Shown here: positions 47,748 to 56,709 of the stretch, in pieces | Layout of the letters: every line of letters begins with the position of its first letter | How positions within the stretch are numbered: the stretch's first letter is position 1 | From: Enterobacter sp. Ag1 | GTDB taxonomy: Bacteria > Pseudomonadota > Gammaproteobacteria > Enterobacterales > Enterobacteriaceae | Length of the DNA stretch: 64,000 bases | NCBI GenBank assembly: GCA_000277545.1 | Contig: AKXM01000031.1 | Coordinates: 1-64,000, forward strand | Direction: 5' to 3' | The notes under the pieces: model-generated | Seen by the model: the letters and a program-made list of their open reading frames with translations, nothing else | Told to the model about the DNA's origin: nothing | Database searches by the model: none | Made by a program: the position numbers and the translations under genes

Positions 47748-47891
47748 CGCCGCGATACTGTATTCGTAATTGATACACATTTTGTGCCGATGAGCGACAC
47801 AAATGGCCTCAGGTCAGCCCGGACAAAGGAAGTGGCGCGGCACCCTCCGCTGCGTCTTGCCCGGCCGACTTCAACTATCGGAATAAGAATA

Positions 47892-49070
47892 ATGAGCCTG
47901 CAAAAACATTGGGTTAGCCTTCATCTGCGCGTGTTGGGGCCGGTACTGCTTGCCGCGCTGCTCGCCGGATGCGACCGGGGAGTCGCACAAAACGCCGTGC
48001 CGCAGGCACCAGCCGTGAGCGTCGCCGACGTGGTGGTGAAACCCGTTAGCCAGTGGGATAGTTTTAACGGCCGCATCGAAGCGGTGGAAAGCGTTCAACT
48101 CCGCCCCCGCGTCTCCGGCTATATCGACAAAGTGAACTACACCGACGGCCAGGAAGTGAAGAAAGGTGAAGTCCTGTTCACCATCGACGACAGAACCTAC
48201 CGCGCCGCGCTGGAACAGGCGCAGGCGGCGTTGATGAGAGCCAAAACCCAGGCCAGCCTCGCCCGCAGCGAAGCCAGCCGCACCGACAAGCTGATCGGCA
48301 CCAACGTCATTTCCCGCGAAGAGTGGGAACAGCGCCGCTCCGCCGCCATCCAGGCCGACGCCGATATTCGTGCGGCACAAGCGGCGGTTGACGCGGCTCA
48401 GCTTAACCTCGACTTCACCAAAGTCACCGCCCCGATTGACGGCCGCGCCAGCCGCGCGCTGATCACCAGCGGCAACCTGGTCACGGCGGGCGACAGCGCC
48501 AGCGTGCTCACCACCGTGGTGTCTCAGAAGACGGTTTACGCCTACTTCGACGTGGACGAATCCACCTATCTGCACTACCAGAACCTCGCCCGCAGCGGCC
48601 AGGGCGCGTCCAGCGACCATAAGGCACTGCCGGTTGAAATTGGCCTTTCCGGCGAAGAAGGTTACCCGCATCAGGGCACCGTGGACTTCCTCGACAACCA
48701 GCTCACCGCCAGCACCGGCACCATCCGCATGCGCGCCCTGCTGGATAACGCCCAGCGTCAGTTCACGCCGGGGCTGTTCGCCCGCGTTCGCCTGCCGGGC
48801 AGTGCAGAGTTCCAGGCGCTGCTGATCAACGACAAAGCGGTGCTGACTGACCAGGACAGAAAATACGTCTACATCGTGGATAAAGACGGCAAGGCCCAGC
48901 GCCGCGACATCACGCCGGGCCGCCTGGCCGCCGGGCTGCGCATCGTGCAGCAGGGGCTGAACCCTGGCGATAAAGTCATCGTCGACGGGCTACAGAAAGT
49001 GTTTATGCCGGGCATGCCGGTGAACGCGAAACCTGTCGCCATGGCCGCTACCAGCGCTGCCGTTAACTGA
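47892..49070 (+). CDS. oqxA: RND efflux periplasmic adaptor OqxA
   Basis: 392 residues (OqxA is 391). Lipobox LLAGC at about 25-29, so it is an inner-membrane-anchored lipoprotein. The HlyD-type lipoyl halves (RVSGYIDKVNYTDGQEVKKGEVLFTIDDRTYRAAL and KVTAPIDGRASRALI), hairpin and MP domain (TPGRLAAGLRIVQQGLNPGDKVIVDGLQKV) match OqxA closely. It connects OqxB to TolC. OqxAB exports quinolones, quinoxalines, chloramphenicol and other drugs in Klebsiella. Start ATG 47892 (MSLQKHW); upstream open codons are leader. Confidence 0.95.
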   Translation: MSLQKHWVSLHLRVLGPVLLAALLAGCDRGVAQNAVPQAPAVSVADVVVKPVSQWDSFNGRIEAVESVQLRPRVSGYIDKVNYTDGQEVKKGEVLFTIDDRTYRAALEQAQAALMRAKTQASLARSEASRTDKLIGTNVISREEWEQRRSAAIQADADIRAAQAAVDAAQLNLDFTKVTAPIDGRASRALITSGNLVTAGDSASVLTTVVSQKTVYAYFDVDESTYLHYQNLARSGQGASSDHKALPVEIGLSGEEGYPHQGTVDFLDNQLTASTGTIRMRALLDNAQRQFTPGLFARVRLPGSAEFQALLINDKAVLTDQDRKYVYIVDKDGKAQRRDITPGRLAAGLRIVQQGLNPGDKVIVDGLQKVFMPGMPVNAKPVAMAATSAAVN

Positions 49071-49093
49071 TCCCTTACCAGAGAATCCGACGC

Positions 49094-52000
49094 ATGGACT
49101 TTTCCCGCTTTTTTATCGACAGGCCGATTTTTGCCGCGGTGCTGTCGATTCTGATTTTTATTACGGGGCTTATCGCGATCCCGCTGCTGCCGATCAGTGA
49201 ATACCCGGACGTAGTGCCGCCAAGCGTGCAGGTCCGGGCGGAATACCCTGGCGCCAACCCGAAAGTGATCGCTGAAACCGTGGCGACGCCGCTGGAAGAA
49301 GCGATTAACGGCGTCGAAAACATGATGTACATGAAATCCGTTGCTGGCTCTGACGGCGTGCTGGTGACAACCGTGACCTTCCGTCCGGGTACCGATCCGG
49401 ATCAGGCGCAGGTTCAGGTGCAGAACCGTGTTTCCCAGGCCGAAGCTCGCCTGCCGGAAGACGTTCGCCGCCTCGGCATCACCACCCAGAAACAATCGCC
49501 GACGCTGACCCTGGTGGTGCATCTGTTCTCGCCGAACGGCAAGTACGACTCGCTGTACATGCGTAACTACGCCACGTTGAAAGTGAAGGACGAACTCGCG
49601 CGCCTGCCGGGCGTCGGGCAGATCCAGATTTTCGGCTCCGGCGAATACGCCATGCGTGTGTGGTTGGATCCGAACAAAGTGGCGGCGCGTGGCCTGACGG
49701 CCTCTGACGTGGTCACGGCCATGCAGGAGCAGAACGTGCAGGTCTCTGCCGGTCAGCTCGGGGCTGAGCCGCTGCCAAAAGCGAGCGACTTCCTGATCTC
49801 CATTAACGCCCAGGGCCGCCTGCACAGCGAAGAAGAGTTCGGCAACATCATCCTGAAAACCGCCACGGACGGGTCGCTGGTTCGCCTGCGTGACGTGGCG
49901 CGTATCGAGCTGGGTTCAGGCAGTTATGCCCTGCGCTCCCAGTTGAACAACAAAGATGCGGTCGGGATCGGTATCTTCCAGGCCCCCGGCGCCAACGCCA
50001 TCGATCTGTCTAACGCCGTGCGCGCCAAGATGGCCGAGCTGTCCACTCGCTTCCCGGAAGACATGAAGTGGGCGGCACCTTATGACCCGACCGTGTTCGT
50101 GCGCGACTCCATTCGGGCGGTGGTGCAAACCCTGCTGGAAGCCGTGGTGCTGGTTGTGCTGGTGGTGATCCTGTTCCTGCAAACCTGGCGCGCGTCGATT
50201 ATCCCGCTGATTGCCGTCCCGGTTTCAGTGGTGGGGACGTTCAGTATTCTTTATCTGCTTGGCTTCTCGTTGAACACGTTGAGTCTGTTCGGGCTGGTGC
50301 TCGCCATCGGTATCGTGGTGGATGACGCCATCGTGGTGGTGGAGAACGTCGAGCGTAACATCGAAGAAGGGCTTGCCCCGCTGCAGGCGGCGCATCAGGC
50401 CATGCGCGAGGTTTCCGGGCCGATTATCGCTATCGCCCTGGTGCTGTGCGCGGTGTTCGTGCCGATGGCGTTCCTCTCCGGCGTAACCGGGCAGTTCTAC
50501 AAGCAGTTCGCGGTGACCATCGCCATTTCGACGGTGATCTCGGCGATTAACTCCCTGACGCTCTCCCCGGCGCTGGCGGCCCTGCTGCTGAAGCCGCACG
50601 GCGCGCCGAAGGACATGCCTACCCGGCTGATCGACCGCCTGTTCGGCTGGCTGTTCCGCCCGTTCAACCGCTTCTTCCACCGCAGTTCGGACGGCTACCA
50701 GGGCCTGGTGAGTAAAACCCTTGGCCGCCGTGGCGCGGTGTTTGCGGTGTACGTGCTGCTGCTGTGTGCTGCCGGAGTGATGTTCAAAACCGTGCCGGGC
50801 GGGTTTATTCCGACCCAGGATAAGCTCTACCTGATCGGCGGCGTGAAGATGCCGGAAGGCTCTTCGCTGGAGCGCACCGACGCGGTGATCCGCAAGATGA
50901 GCGAAATCGGGATGAACACAGAAGGCGTGGATTACGCGGTGGCATTCCCTGGCCTCAACGCGCTGCAGTTCACCAACACGCCGAATACCGGCACGGTGTT
51001 CTTCGGCCTGAAGCCGTTCGGTGAGCGCAAACATACCGCGGCGGAAATTAACGCCGAGATCAACGCCAAAATCTCGCAAATTCAGGAAGGCTTCGGCTTC
51101 TCAATTCTGCCGCCGCCAATTCTGGGCCTGGGCCAGGGTTCCGGCTACTCGCTGTATATCCAGGATCGGGCGGGCTTAGGCTACGGGGCGCTGCAAACCG
51201 CGGTGAACACCATGTCCGGCGCGATCATGCAAACGCCGGGGATGCACTTCCCGATCTCCACCTACCAGGCGAACGTGCCGCAGCTGGATGTGCAGGTAGA
51301 CCGCGACAAAGCCAAAGCCCAGGGCGTGTCTCTGACCGATCTGTTCGGCACGCTGCAGACTTATTTGGGCTCGTCCTACGTGAACGACTTCAATGAGTTT
51401 GGTCGTACCTGGCGCGTGATGGCCCAGGCCGACGGGCAGTTCCGCGACAGCGTGGAAGACATCGGCAACCTGCGTACCCGCAACAGCCAGGGTGAAATGG
51501 TGCCGATCGGCAGCATGGTGAAAATCACCACCACCTACGGACCGGACCCGGTGATCCGCTACAACGGCTACCCGGCGGCGGATCTCATCGGCGATGCCGA
51601 TCCACGTGTGCTTTCCTCCGCTCAGGCAATGAGCAAACTGGCCGCCATGTCCGGCCAGGTATTGCCGAACGGGATGAACATCGAATGGACGGATCTGAGC
51701 TACCAGCAGGCGACCCAGGGCAACACGGCGATGATCGTCTTCCCGGTGGCGGTGCTGCTGGCGTTCCTGGTGCTCGCCGCGCTGTACGAAAGCTGGACGC
51801 TGCCGCTGGCGGTGATCCTGATCGTGCCGATGACCATGCTGTCCGCGCTGTTTGGCGTCTGGCTGACCGGGGGCGATAACAACGTGTTCGTGCAGGTCGG
51901 GCTGGTGGTGCTGATGGGCCTGGCCTGTAAGAATGCCATCCTGATCGTCGAGTTCGCTCGCGAGCTGGAGATGCAGGGCAAAGGCATTATGGAGTCCGCG

Positions 52001-52246
52001 CTGGAAGCCTGCCGCCTGCGTCTGCGCCCTATCGTGATGACCTCGATTGCCTTTATCGCCGGGACTATCCCGCTGATTCTGGGCCATGGCGCGGGGGCAG
52101 AAGTGCGCGGCGTGACCGGGGTGACGGTGTTCTCGGGCATGTTAGGGGTGACGCTGTTTGGTCTGTTCCTGACGCCGGTGTTCTACGTCACGCTGCGTAA
52201 GCTCGTTACGCGCGGCAAAACCCAGGCAAAAACTGTCGAGGCGTGA
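49094..52246 (+). CDS. oqxB: RND efflux transporter OqxB
   Basis: 1050 residues, same length as Klebsiella OqxB and very similar throughout by memory. Twelve-helix proton/drug antiporter of the HAE1 RND family. MDFSRFFIDRPIFAAVLSIL begins helix 1, GIVVDDAIVVVEN carries the proton-relay Asp pair in helix 4, and the two large periplasmic loops are complete. It starts 23 bases after oqxA; one transcript. A terminator follows. Chromosomal here, with no mobile element next to it. Confidence 0.97.
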   Translation: MDFSRFFIDRPIFAAVLSILIFITGLIAIPLLPISEYPDVVPPSVQVRAEYPGANPKVIAETVATPLEEAINGVENMMYMKSVAGSDGVLVTTVTFRPGTDPDQAQVQVQNRVSQAEARLPEDVRRLGITTQKQSPTLTLVVHLFSPNGKYDSLYMRNYATLKVKDELARLPGVGQIQIFGSGEYAMRVWLDPNKVAARGLTASDVVTAMQEQNVQVSAGQLGAEPLPKASDFLISINAQGRLHSEEEFGNIILKTATDGSLVRLRDVARIELGSGSYALRSQLNNKDAVGIGIFQAPGANAIDLSNAVRAKMAELSTRFPEDMKWAAPYDPTVFVRDSIRAVVQTLLEAVVLVVLVVILFLQTWRASIIPLIAVPVSVVGTFSILYLLGFSLNTLSLFGLVLAIGIVVDDAIVVVENVERNIEEGLAPLQAAHQAMREVSGPIIAIALVLCAVFVPMAFLSGVTGQFYKQFAVTIAISTVISAINSLTLSPALAALLLKPHGAPKDMPTRLIDRLFGWLFRPFNRFFHRSSDGYQGLVSKTLGRRGAVFAVYVLLLCAAGVMFKTVPGGFIPTQDKLYLIGGVKMPEGSSLERTDAVIRKMSEIGMNTEGVDYAVAFPGLNALQFTNTPNTGTVFFGLKPFGERKHTAAEINAEINAKISQIQEGFGFSILPPPILGLGQGSGYSLYIQDRAGLGYGALQTAVNTMSGAIMQTPGMHFPISTYQANVPQLDVQVDRDKAKAQGVSLTDLFGTLQTYLGSSYVNDFNEFGRTWRVMAQADGQFRDSVEDIGNLRTRNSQGEMVPIGSMVKITTTYGPDPVIRYNGYPAADLIGDADPRVLSSAQAMSKLAAMSGQVLPNGMNIEWTDLSYQQATQGNTAMIVFPVAVLLAFLVLAALYESWTLPLAVILIVPMTMLSALFGVWLTGGDNNVFVQVGLVVLMGLACKNAILIVEFARELEMQGKGIMESALEACRLRLRPIVMTSIAFIAGTIPLILGHGAGAEVRGVTGVTVFSGMLGVTLFGLFLTPVFYVTLRKLVTRGKTQAKTVEA

Positions 52247-52290
52247 ATGCCCTAAATCAGGCGGTGTAAAAACTGCCTGATGAGCCCAAT

Positions 52291-52325
52291 AAAAAACCGC
52301 CTTTCAAAGAGGCGGTTTTTTTATT
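52291..52325. terminator. Bidirectional terminator between oqxB and oqxR
   Basis: Stem AACCGCCT/AGGCGGTT (52295-52317) with A run before and T run after, between convergent genes. Confidence 0.9.
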
Positions 52326-52348
52326 TCTGCGGAAAGTGGCTGCGGCGC

Positions 52349-52828
52349 TTAATGGCCTTTTTTGTATAGCGCCTCTAGCTCAGGCACAGGCTGGCAGCCG
52401 CTGGTATCGCTCTTTTTCACTTTCTCCAGCGCGCTGGCCACGGTATGGCGAGCCAGCACCGCCAGCGACGCCTCTTCGGCTTCTTCCGCAATCGTTTTAA
52501 AGTACCAGCAGGCGTTGGCGCTCACCACGCAGCGGGCAGGCACGTCCGGGCGGGAAGCCCAAATCTTTTTGTCTTCAATCACCGACAGGTAAATATCTCG
52601 CAGGGTTATCTCTTCGGCCGGGCGGCCAAGATGAATGGAACCGTTGCGCCCCAGCGTCGAGACAATAATGCCGTCGCGCGTGAGGGGAACCATCAGTTTA
52701 CGGATAAAGCTCGGGTTGGCTTCCAGGCCGTAGGCGAGGATTGCACTGGTCGAACGTTCACCCATTTGCTCCGCCATCGCTACGCTGAGAACCATCTGCA
52801 AAGCTGTCGGGAAGCGGTAATCTAACAT
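52349..52828 (-). CDS. oqxR: Rrf2-family repressor OqxR
   Basis: 159 residues. Rrf2 winged-helix regulator; MLDYRFPTALQMVLSVAMAEQ and the following ALEANPSFIRKLMVPLTRDGI match Klebsiella OqxR, the repressor of rarA/oqxAB whose loss raises pump expression. Two Cys (RCVVSANAC) are spaced six apart, not the Fe-S ligand pattern of IscR. Start ATG 52826-52828 with AGGAAAATGAA ahead; fourteen more open codons upstream seem accidental. Convergent with oqxB. Confidence 0.93.
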   Translation of the reverse strand: MLDYRFPTALQMVLSVAMAEQMGERSTSAILAYGLEANPSFIRKLMVPLTRDGIIVSTLGRNGSIHLGRPAEEITLRDIYLSVIEDKKIWASRPDVPARCVVSANACWYFKTIAEEAEEASLAVLARHTVASALEKVKKSDTSGCQPVPELEALYKKGH

Positions 52829-53081
52829 TTCATTTTCCTGGGTCGCGGTGGATCTTGTTCTTTTTGGCACCGCTTAGGTGAATAAGCAATCAGCACAATA
52901 TAACAAATGTCAGGTTTTTTTTGAAGCAATCTGAGCTTTCCCTGGGACCCAGCTCAAAATAATCGAAAGCTCATTTTCAATAAGTTACGGGAGTAAACTA
53001 TTCAATAAATGAATTCTGGCAGGCCGGTAAATTAATACAAGTCTTTGCCATGCTGAATAATAAGTCATGCCGCTGAGGTTT

Positions 53082-53112
53082 AATAAAATGCCCCGGCCTG
53101 ATTCGACCGGGG
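53082..53112 (-). terminator. Terminator after the lipoprotein gene
   Basis: Minus strand CCCCGG/CCGGGG (53091-53112) followed by CATTTTATT, just past the stop of the lipoprotein gene at 53120. Confidence 0.8.
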
Positions 53113-53119
53113 ACCCGGG

Positions 53120-53704
53120 TTAGCGGCACTCCGCTTTCCAGTTTAACGCCTGCAATGCCGCCATATCTTTGTCGTTATCCGCCTTAATACGCTTCACCAT
53201 GTCGTTTTCGGTTACTTTCGCGTCGGCGGGATACTGGCGGGCAAACTGCAGGTTGACGATGCCGCCGCAGGCCTCACGGGCGAGCCACACGTCAGACTCG
53301 TAGCCGCTTTGCTTTGCGTCCCCCGGCTTCGGCAGATAGATAATCCGAACCTCGGCCACGTCGCCATTTTTCGCTATATCGAAATGTGGCTTCGGCACCG
53401 TGCGGTTTAACTCCACCGCCGTCGCCTGCATCCAGCGGTCAAGCGGGGCATTGAGTTTGATCTGGTTAACCGTAATCAGCCGGGTCCACTGCCAGTTTTC
53501 GGCTTTTTCACCGTCGGTGGTGTATTCCCACACCGCCTGCTGCGGCGTTGAGCGAGTGAAGGATTGCCCGTAGGTTTTGCCGGCAAAAGCGATGCTTTGC
53601 GGGGCGGTCAGGTCTTTAATTTGCGATGTTTTTGCCGACTGCGGGCCAGCACAGGCGGCCAGCAGAAAAACAGATGCCAGGGTAACGATATGATAAGTTT
53701 TCAA
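53120..53704 (-). CDS. Hypothetical lipoprotein
   Basis: 194 residues from a TTG start (complement of 53702-53704), with AGGA eight bases before. Signal peptide ends in lipobox LLAAC at residue 18, so it should be a lipoprotein; Gly at the position after Ala-Gly does not suggest inner-membrane retention. The mature part (FAGKTYGQSFTRSTPQQAVWEYTTDGEKAENW ...) has a Cys pair near the C-terminus. Similar unnamed lipoproteins occur in relatives; function unknown. Reading from an upstream ATG at 53770 is possible but gives a poor signal peptide. Confidence 0.75.
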   Translation of the reverse strand: MKTYHIVTLASVFLLAACAGPQSAKTSQIKDLTAPQSIAFAGKTYGQSFTRSTPQQAVWEYTTDGEKAENWQWTRLITVNQIKLNAPLDRWMQATAVELNRTVPKPHFDIAKNGDVAEVRIIYLPKPGDAKQSGYESDVWLAREACGGIVNLQFARQYPADAKVTENDMVKRIKADNDKDMAALQALNWKAECR

Positions 53705-53852
53705 AACGAGATTCCTTTTAGTCTTTATTAAAATATTCCAGAGGCAGGTACCCGGAAAATACTCGATCATTCTCCGATCTCAGACCATAGAAGGAAGTGC
53801 ACTAGATTTCAATTCAGTAAGTCTGAAACTGGCGGGGGATCAAATAGATCGT

Positions 53853-54377
53853 TTATTCATCTTCAAATAATTTTTCAATCGACCTGGTTGGATAAAAAAG
53901 CGAATTAGCGTTTTTCCCCACCAGCGCAATAAAGCCTAATTTTTGATAAAAGTGCTTCGCATTGTCGTTAATGGCATCGACAAAAATCCCATGAACGCCC
54001 ACCGCCTGTGACGCTAAATAAACCACTCTCATCGCGTGAGCCACAAGCGTTGAACCCCATTCCTTGCCCTGCAGATCTTTATGAATAGCCAGTCGCCCCA
54101 GCGTCACGCTGGGCACATTGGCATAAGGAATTTTTCGTTTCTGGCTATTCGACGGAAGCGCCTCTTTTTCAAAACAGCTGCCGGATAAGGTGTAGTAGCC
54201 CAGGACTTTGGGGTTGGCGTCTTTGGTCACGAGAAGATAGCCACGTAAAAAGCGGCCATTGTGCTGGCGAATAAAGTGTTCGGCGAGAAAAGCATTCAGA
54301 GACGTTTCTCCGCAGTCAAAGCCGTGAAAATCATAGGCGGTGTCTGCTGAAAACAATTCAATAGTCAGGTCGGCCAC
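53853..54377 (-). CDS. GNAT acetyltransferase toxin (TacT/AtaT-like)
   Basis: 174 residues. GCN5-related acetyltransferase of the type II toxin group that acetylates the amino group of aminoacyl-tRNA and stops translation. Signs are FDCGETSLNAFL (characteristic of this toxin branch), the acetyl-CoA loop TLGRLAIHKDLQGKEWGSTLV and FYQKLGF, where the Tyr is the usual catalytic acid. Three bases after the RHH antitoxin gene, so one operon. Named TacT/AtaT-like only; target tRNA unknown. Confidence 0.9.
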   Translation of the reverse strand: MADLTIELFSADTAYDFHGFDCGETSLNAFLAEHFIRQHNGRFLRGYLLVTKDANPKVLGYYTLSGSCFEKEALPSNSQKRKIPYANVPSVTLGRLAIHKDLQGKEWGSTLVAHAMRVVYLASQAVGVHGIFVDAINDNAKHFYQKLGFIALVGKNANSLFYPTRSIEKLFEDE

Positions 54378-54380
54378 GGC

Positions 54381-54650
54381 TTACTCCATGTCTTTCAGAC
54401 GCCTTGCTGCACATTTTAGCCTGTCATCCGGTTCAGGCGGGTTACTAATGGCATCCATCACTCGGTTCCACGATGCTTCATTTAGCACCAGGCGGCGATG
54501 CTGTTCGATCACTTCCGCAGCGCGAGCCGACGCACAGGCAATCATAAACTGGGTGATCGTCTGATTGGACATGGCTGCCGCCTCTTCGATCATGCTTTTG
54601 TCGTCGTCACTCAATCTGAGGTCGATACGCTGTTTTTTTAAAGCTGACAT
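54381..54650 (-). CDS. DUF1778 ribbon-helix-helix antitoxin
   Basis: 89 residues, DUF1778 family as in TacA/AtaR. N-terminal RHH DNA-binding segment (RIDLRLSDDDKSMIEEAAAMSNQTITQFMI) and a C-terminal part (LVLNEASWNRVMDAI) that wraps and neutralises the toxin. First gene of the pair; it should repress its own operon through the palindromes just upstream. Confidence 0.92.
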   Translation of the reverse strand: MSALKKQRIDLRLSDDDKSMIEEAAAMSNQTITQFMIACASARAAEVIEQHRRLVLNEASWNRVMDAISNPPEPDDRLKCAARRLKDME

Positions 54651-54705
54651 CCTGTATTTACTCCCCGACCTGCCGCAGGTGTCAGCAGGAGGATGAAATC
54701 AATGA

Positions 54706-54736
54706 ACACCTTAAGGTGTACGGAAAAAAACCGTAC
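54706..54736 (-). promoter_or_regulatory. Palindromic operator sites of the toxin-antitoxin operon
   Basis: Two palindromes overlap by two bases: ACACCTTAAGGTGT (54706-54719) and GTACGG-N7-CCGTAC (54718-54736). The half-site CTTAAGGTGT recurs at 54782-54791. All lie 55-140 bases upstream of the antitoxin start. Likely RHH operator sites, by position. Confidence 0.65.
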
Positions 54737-54927
54737 ATAAACAATACGCCTGTCGGGATAAATTTTCAACAGCGTCCGAGGCTTAAGGTGTCATAAATTC
54801 TGGCCAGATCCCTGGCCCGAAAAAACCCGCCATCACCGCCCCACCTTCCCGCAACGGGCCTATACTTATCGGCGACACTTTTCCGCACATTCTGTTCTGC
54901 ATGCACCGATTTATGCGAGATAACGCT

Positions 54928-55848
54928 ATGGAATTAAAGGATTATTACGCCATCATGGGCGTGAAACCGACGGACGAACTCAAAACCATCAAAACCGCCT
55001 ACCGCCGCCTGGCGCGCAAATATCACCCCGACGTCAGCAAAGAGCCCGACGCAGAAGCCCGCTTTAAAGAAGTGGCGGAAGCCTGGGAAGTGCTGAGCGA
55101 CGAGCAGCGCCGCGCCGAGTACGACCAGATGTGGCAGCACCGCAACGACCCGCAGTTTAATCAGCAGTTCCACCAGGGCGGCGAGCAAAGCTACAACGCC
55201 CAGGACTTCGAAGATATCTTCTCGTCTATGTTTGGCCAGCAGGCCAGGCATTCTCGCCAGCCGCACGCCGCGCGCGGCCACGATTTAGAAATCGAAGTTG
55301 CCGTATTCCTCGAAGAGACGCTGGCCGAACACAGCCGCACCATCAGCTACAAGCTGCCGGTCTATAACGTGTTTGGTATCGTCGAGCAGGAAATCCCGAA
55401 AACGCTGAATGTAAAAATCCCGGCAGGCGTCGGAGACGGGCAGCGCATCCGGCTCAAAGGCCAGGGCACACCGGGTGAAAACGGTGGGCCAAACGGTGAC
55501 CTGTGGCTGGTGATTCATATCGCGCCGCATCCGCTGTTCGACATCGTCGGCCACAACCTTGAAGTCGTGCTCCCGCTGGCCCCGTGGGAAGCCGCGCTGG
55601 GGGCAAAAGTCGAGGTTCCTACGCTCAAAGACAGCATTCTGATGACCATTCCTGCCGGCAGCCAGGCCGGGCAGAAGCTGCGTATCAAGGGCAAAGGGCT
55701 GGTCAGCAAACAGCACACCGGCGACCTGTTCGCGGTGATCAAAATCGTGATGCCGCCTAAGCCGGATGAAAACGCTGCGGCGCTTTGGCAACAGTTGGCA
55801 GACGCCCAGTCGGCGTTCAATCCGCGCAAAGATTGGGGGAAAAAATAA
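54928..55848 (+). CDS. cbpA: Curved DNA-binding protein CbpA (DnaJ homologue)
   Basis: 306 residues, as in E. coli. A nucleoid protein and DnaK co-chaperone of stationary phase. J domain (about 1-70) with HPD ([10 protein letters not shown]), a Gly/Gln-rich linker, then two DnaJ C-terminal beta domains (about 115-290); no zinc-finger. ATG 54928 is the family start [12 protein letters not shown]; nine open codons upstream were discounted. Overlaps cbpM by one base. Confidence 0.96.
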   Translation: MELKDYYAIMGVKPTDELKTIKTAYRRLARKYHPDVSKEPDAEARFKEVAEAWEVLSDEQRRAEYDQMWQHRNDPQFNQQFHQGGEQSYNAQDFEDIFSSMFGQQARHSRQPHAARGHDLEIEVAVFLEETLAEHSRTISYKLPVYNVFGIVEQEIPKTLNVKIPAGVGDGQRIRLKGQGTPGENGGPNGDLWLVIHIAPHPLFDIVGHNLEVVLPLAPWEAALGAKVEVPTLKDSILMTIPAGSQAGQKLRIKGKGLVSKQHTGDLFAVIKIVMPPKPDENAAALWQQLADAQSAFNPRKDWGKK

Positions 55849-56153
55849 TGGCTAACGTCACCGTCACTTTTACCATCACCGAGTTCTGTCTGCACACCGG
55901 CATTCAGGAGGAGGAACTCAATGAGATCGTCGGTCTTGGCGTCGTCGAGCCTTACGATTTTGAGGTCAGGCCGTGGCAGTTTGACGACCACGCGATCAAC
56001 ATAGCGCAGCGGGCATTGCGGCTACGACGAGAATTAGAACTCGACTGGCCGGGCATCGCCGTGGCGCTCACCCTGCTGGAGGAGAACGAACGCCTACGCC
56101 AGGAGAATCGCCTGCTCCGGCAGCGTATAGGGCGTTTTATTCGCCACCCATAA
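55848..56153 (+). CDS. cbpM: Chaperone modulator CbpM
   Basis: 101 residues, MerR-like fold with coiled C-terminal helix. CbpM binds the J domain of CbpA and blocks both its co-chaperone and DNA-binding activity. ATG 55848 overlaps the cbpA stop by one base (TAATG); the 21 open codons upstream lie inside cbpA. Confidence 0.95.
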   Translation: MANVTVTFTITEFCLHTGIQEEELNEIVGLGVVEPYDFEVRPWQFDDHAINIAQRALRLRRELELDWPGIAVALTLLEENERLRQENRLLRQRIGRFIRHP

Positions 56154-56302
56154 GCCTATCTTCTGGTGGATTATTCAGCAGAATATATCCACCAGCCGTG
56201 AACATCCTGAATCATTTAGGAATATTACCTAAGGCAACATCCGCTTCGCTGTGCCAGGCTTACTCACGGTCATAAGGACTGATAACGTTTGTTGAGGATA
56301 TT

Positions 56303-56662
56303 ATGAAAAAAACGATCATCGCTTTATCTGCAATTCTGCTGGTTGCCCCTGTTTTTGCCGCGACCACCACACATGCAACCGATGAGACCGTCGCTGCAGC
56401 ACACGAAGGCGCGAACACCGCCAAAGAGAAACTGCACGAGGCAGAGAACAAAGGCGAAGAGCTGAAGCTTAAGTCGAAACACGCCGCCGAAGGGAAGAGC
56501 GACAGCACGGGCAGCAAGATAAGTGAAGGCTCCCAGAAGGCGTGGCATAAAACCAAAGAAGGCACCGAGAAAGGTTGGGACGCAACCAAAGAAGGTGCTG
56601 AAAAAGGCTGGAATAAGACCAAAGAAGGCGCTGCTGACCTGAAGAAAAAGGTCACTGAATAA
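56303..56662 (+). CDS. Exported LEA-like repeat protein
   Basis: 119 residues. A signal peptide ends at VFA (1-19). The mature protein is highly hydrophilic, rich in Lys, Glu, Gly and Ala, lacks Cys, and looks disordered or amphipathic-helical. Trp residues at 81, 92 and 103 head three exact 11-residue repeats (W-x-x-TKEG-x-EKG), the period of group 3 late embryogenesis abundant proteins. I recognise no named gene. A periplasmic desiccation or osmotic protection role is only inference. RBS GAGGAT precedes the ATG; a terminator follows. Confidence 0.75.
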   Translation: MKKTIIALSAILLVAPVFAATTTHATDETVAAAHEGANTAKEKLHEAENKGEELKLKSKHAAEGKSDSTGSKISEGSQKAWHKTKEGTEKGWDATKEGAEKGWNKTKEGAADLKKKVTE

Positions 56663-56678
56663 TTAGCTTTCTTTAAAC

Positions 56679-56704
56679 AATAAGCCGCGAAAGCGGCTTT
56701 TTTA
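56679..56704. terminator. Terminator after the LEA-like gene
   Basis: Stem AAGCCGC/GCGGCTT (56682-56699) followed by a T run; lies between convergent genes. Confidence 0.85.
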
Positions 56705-56709
56705 TTGCC

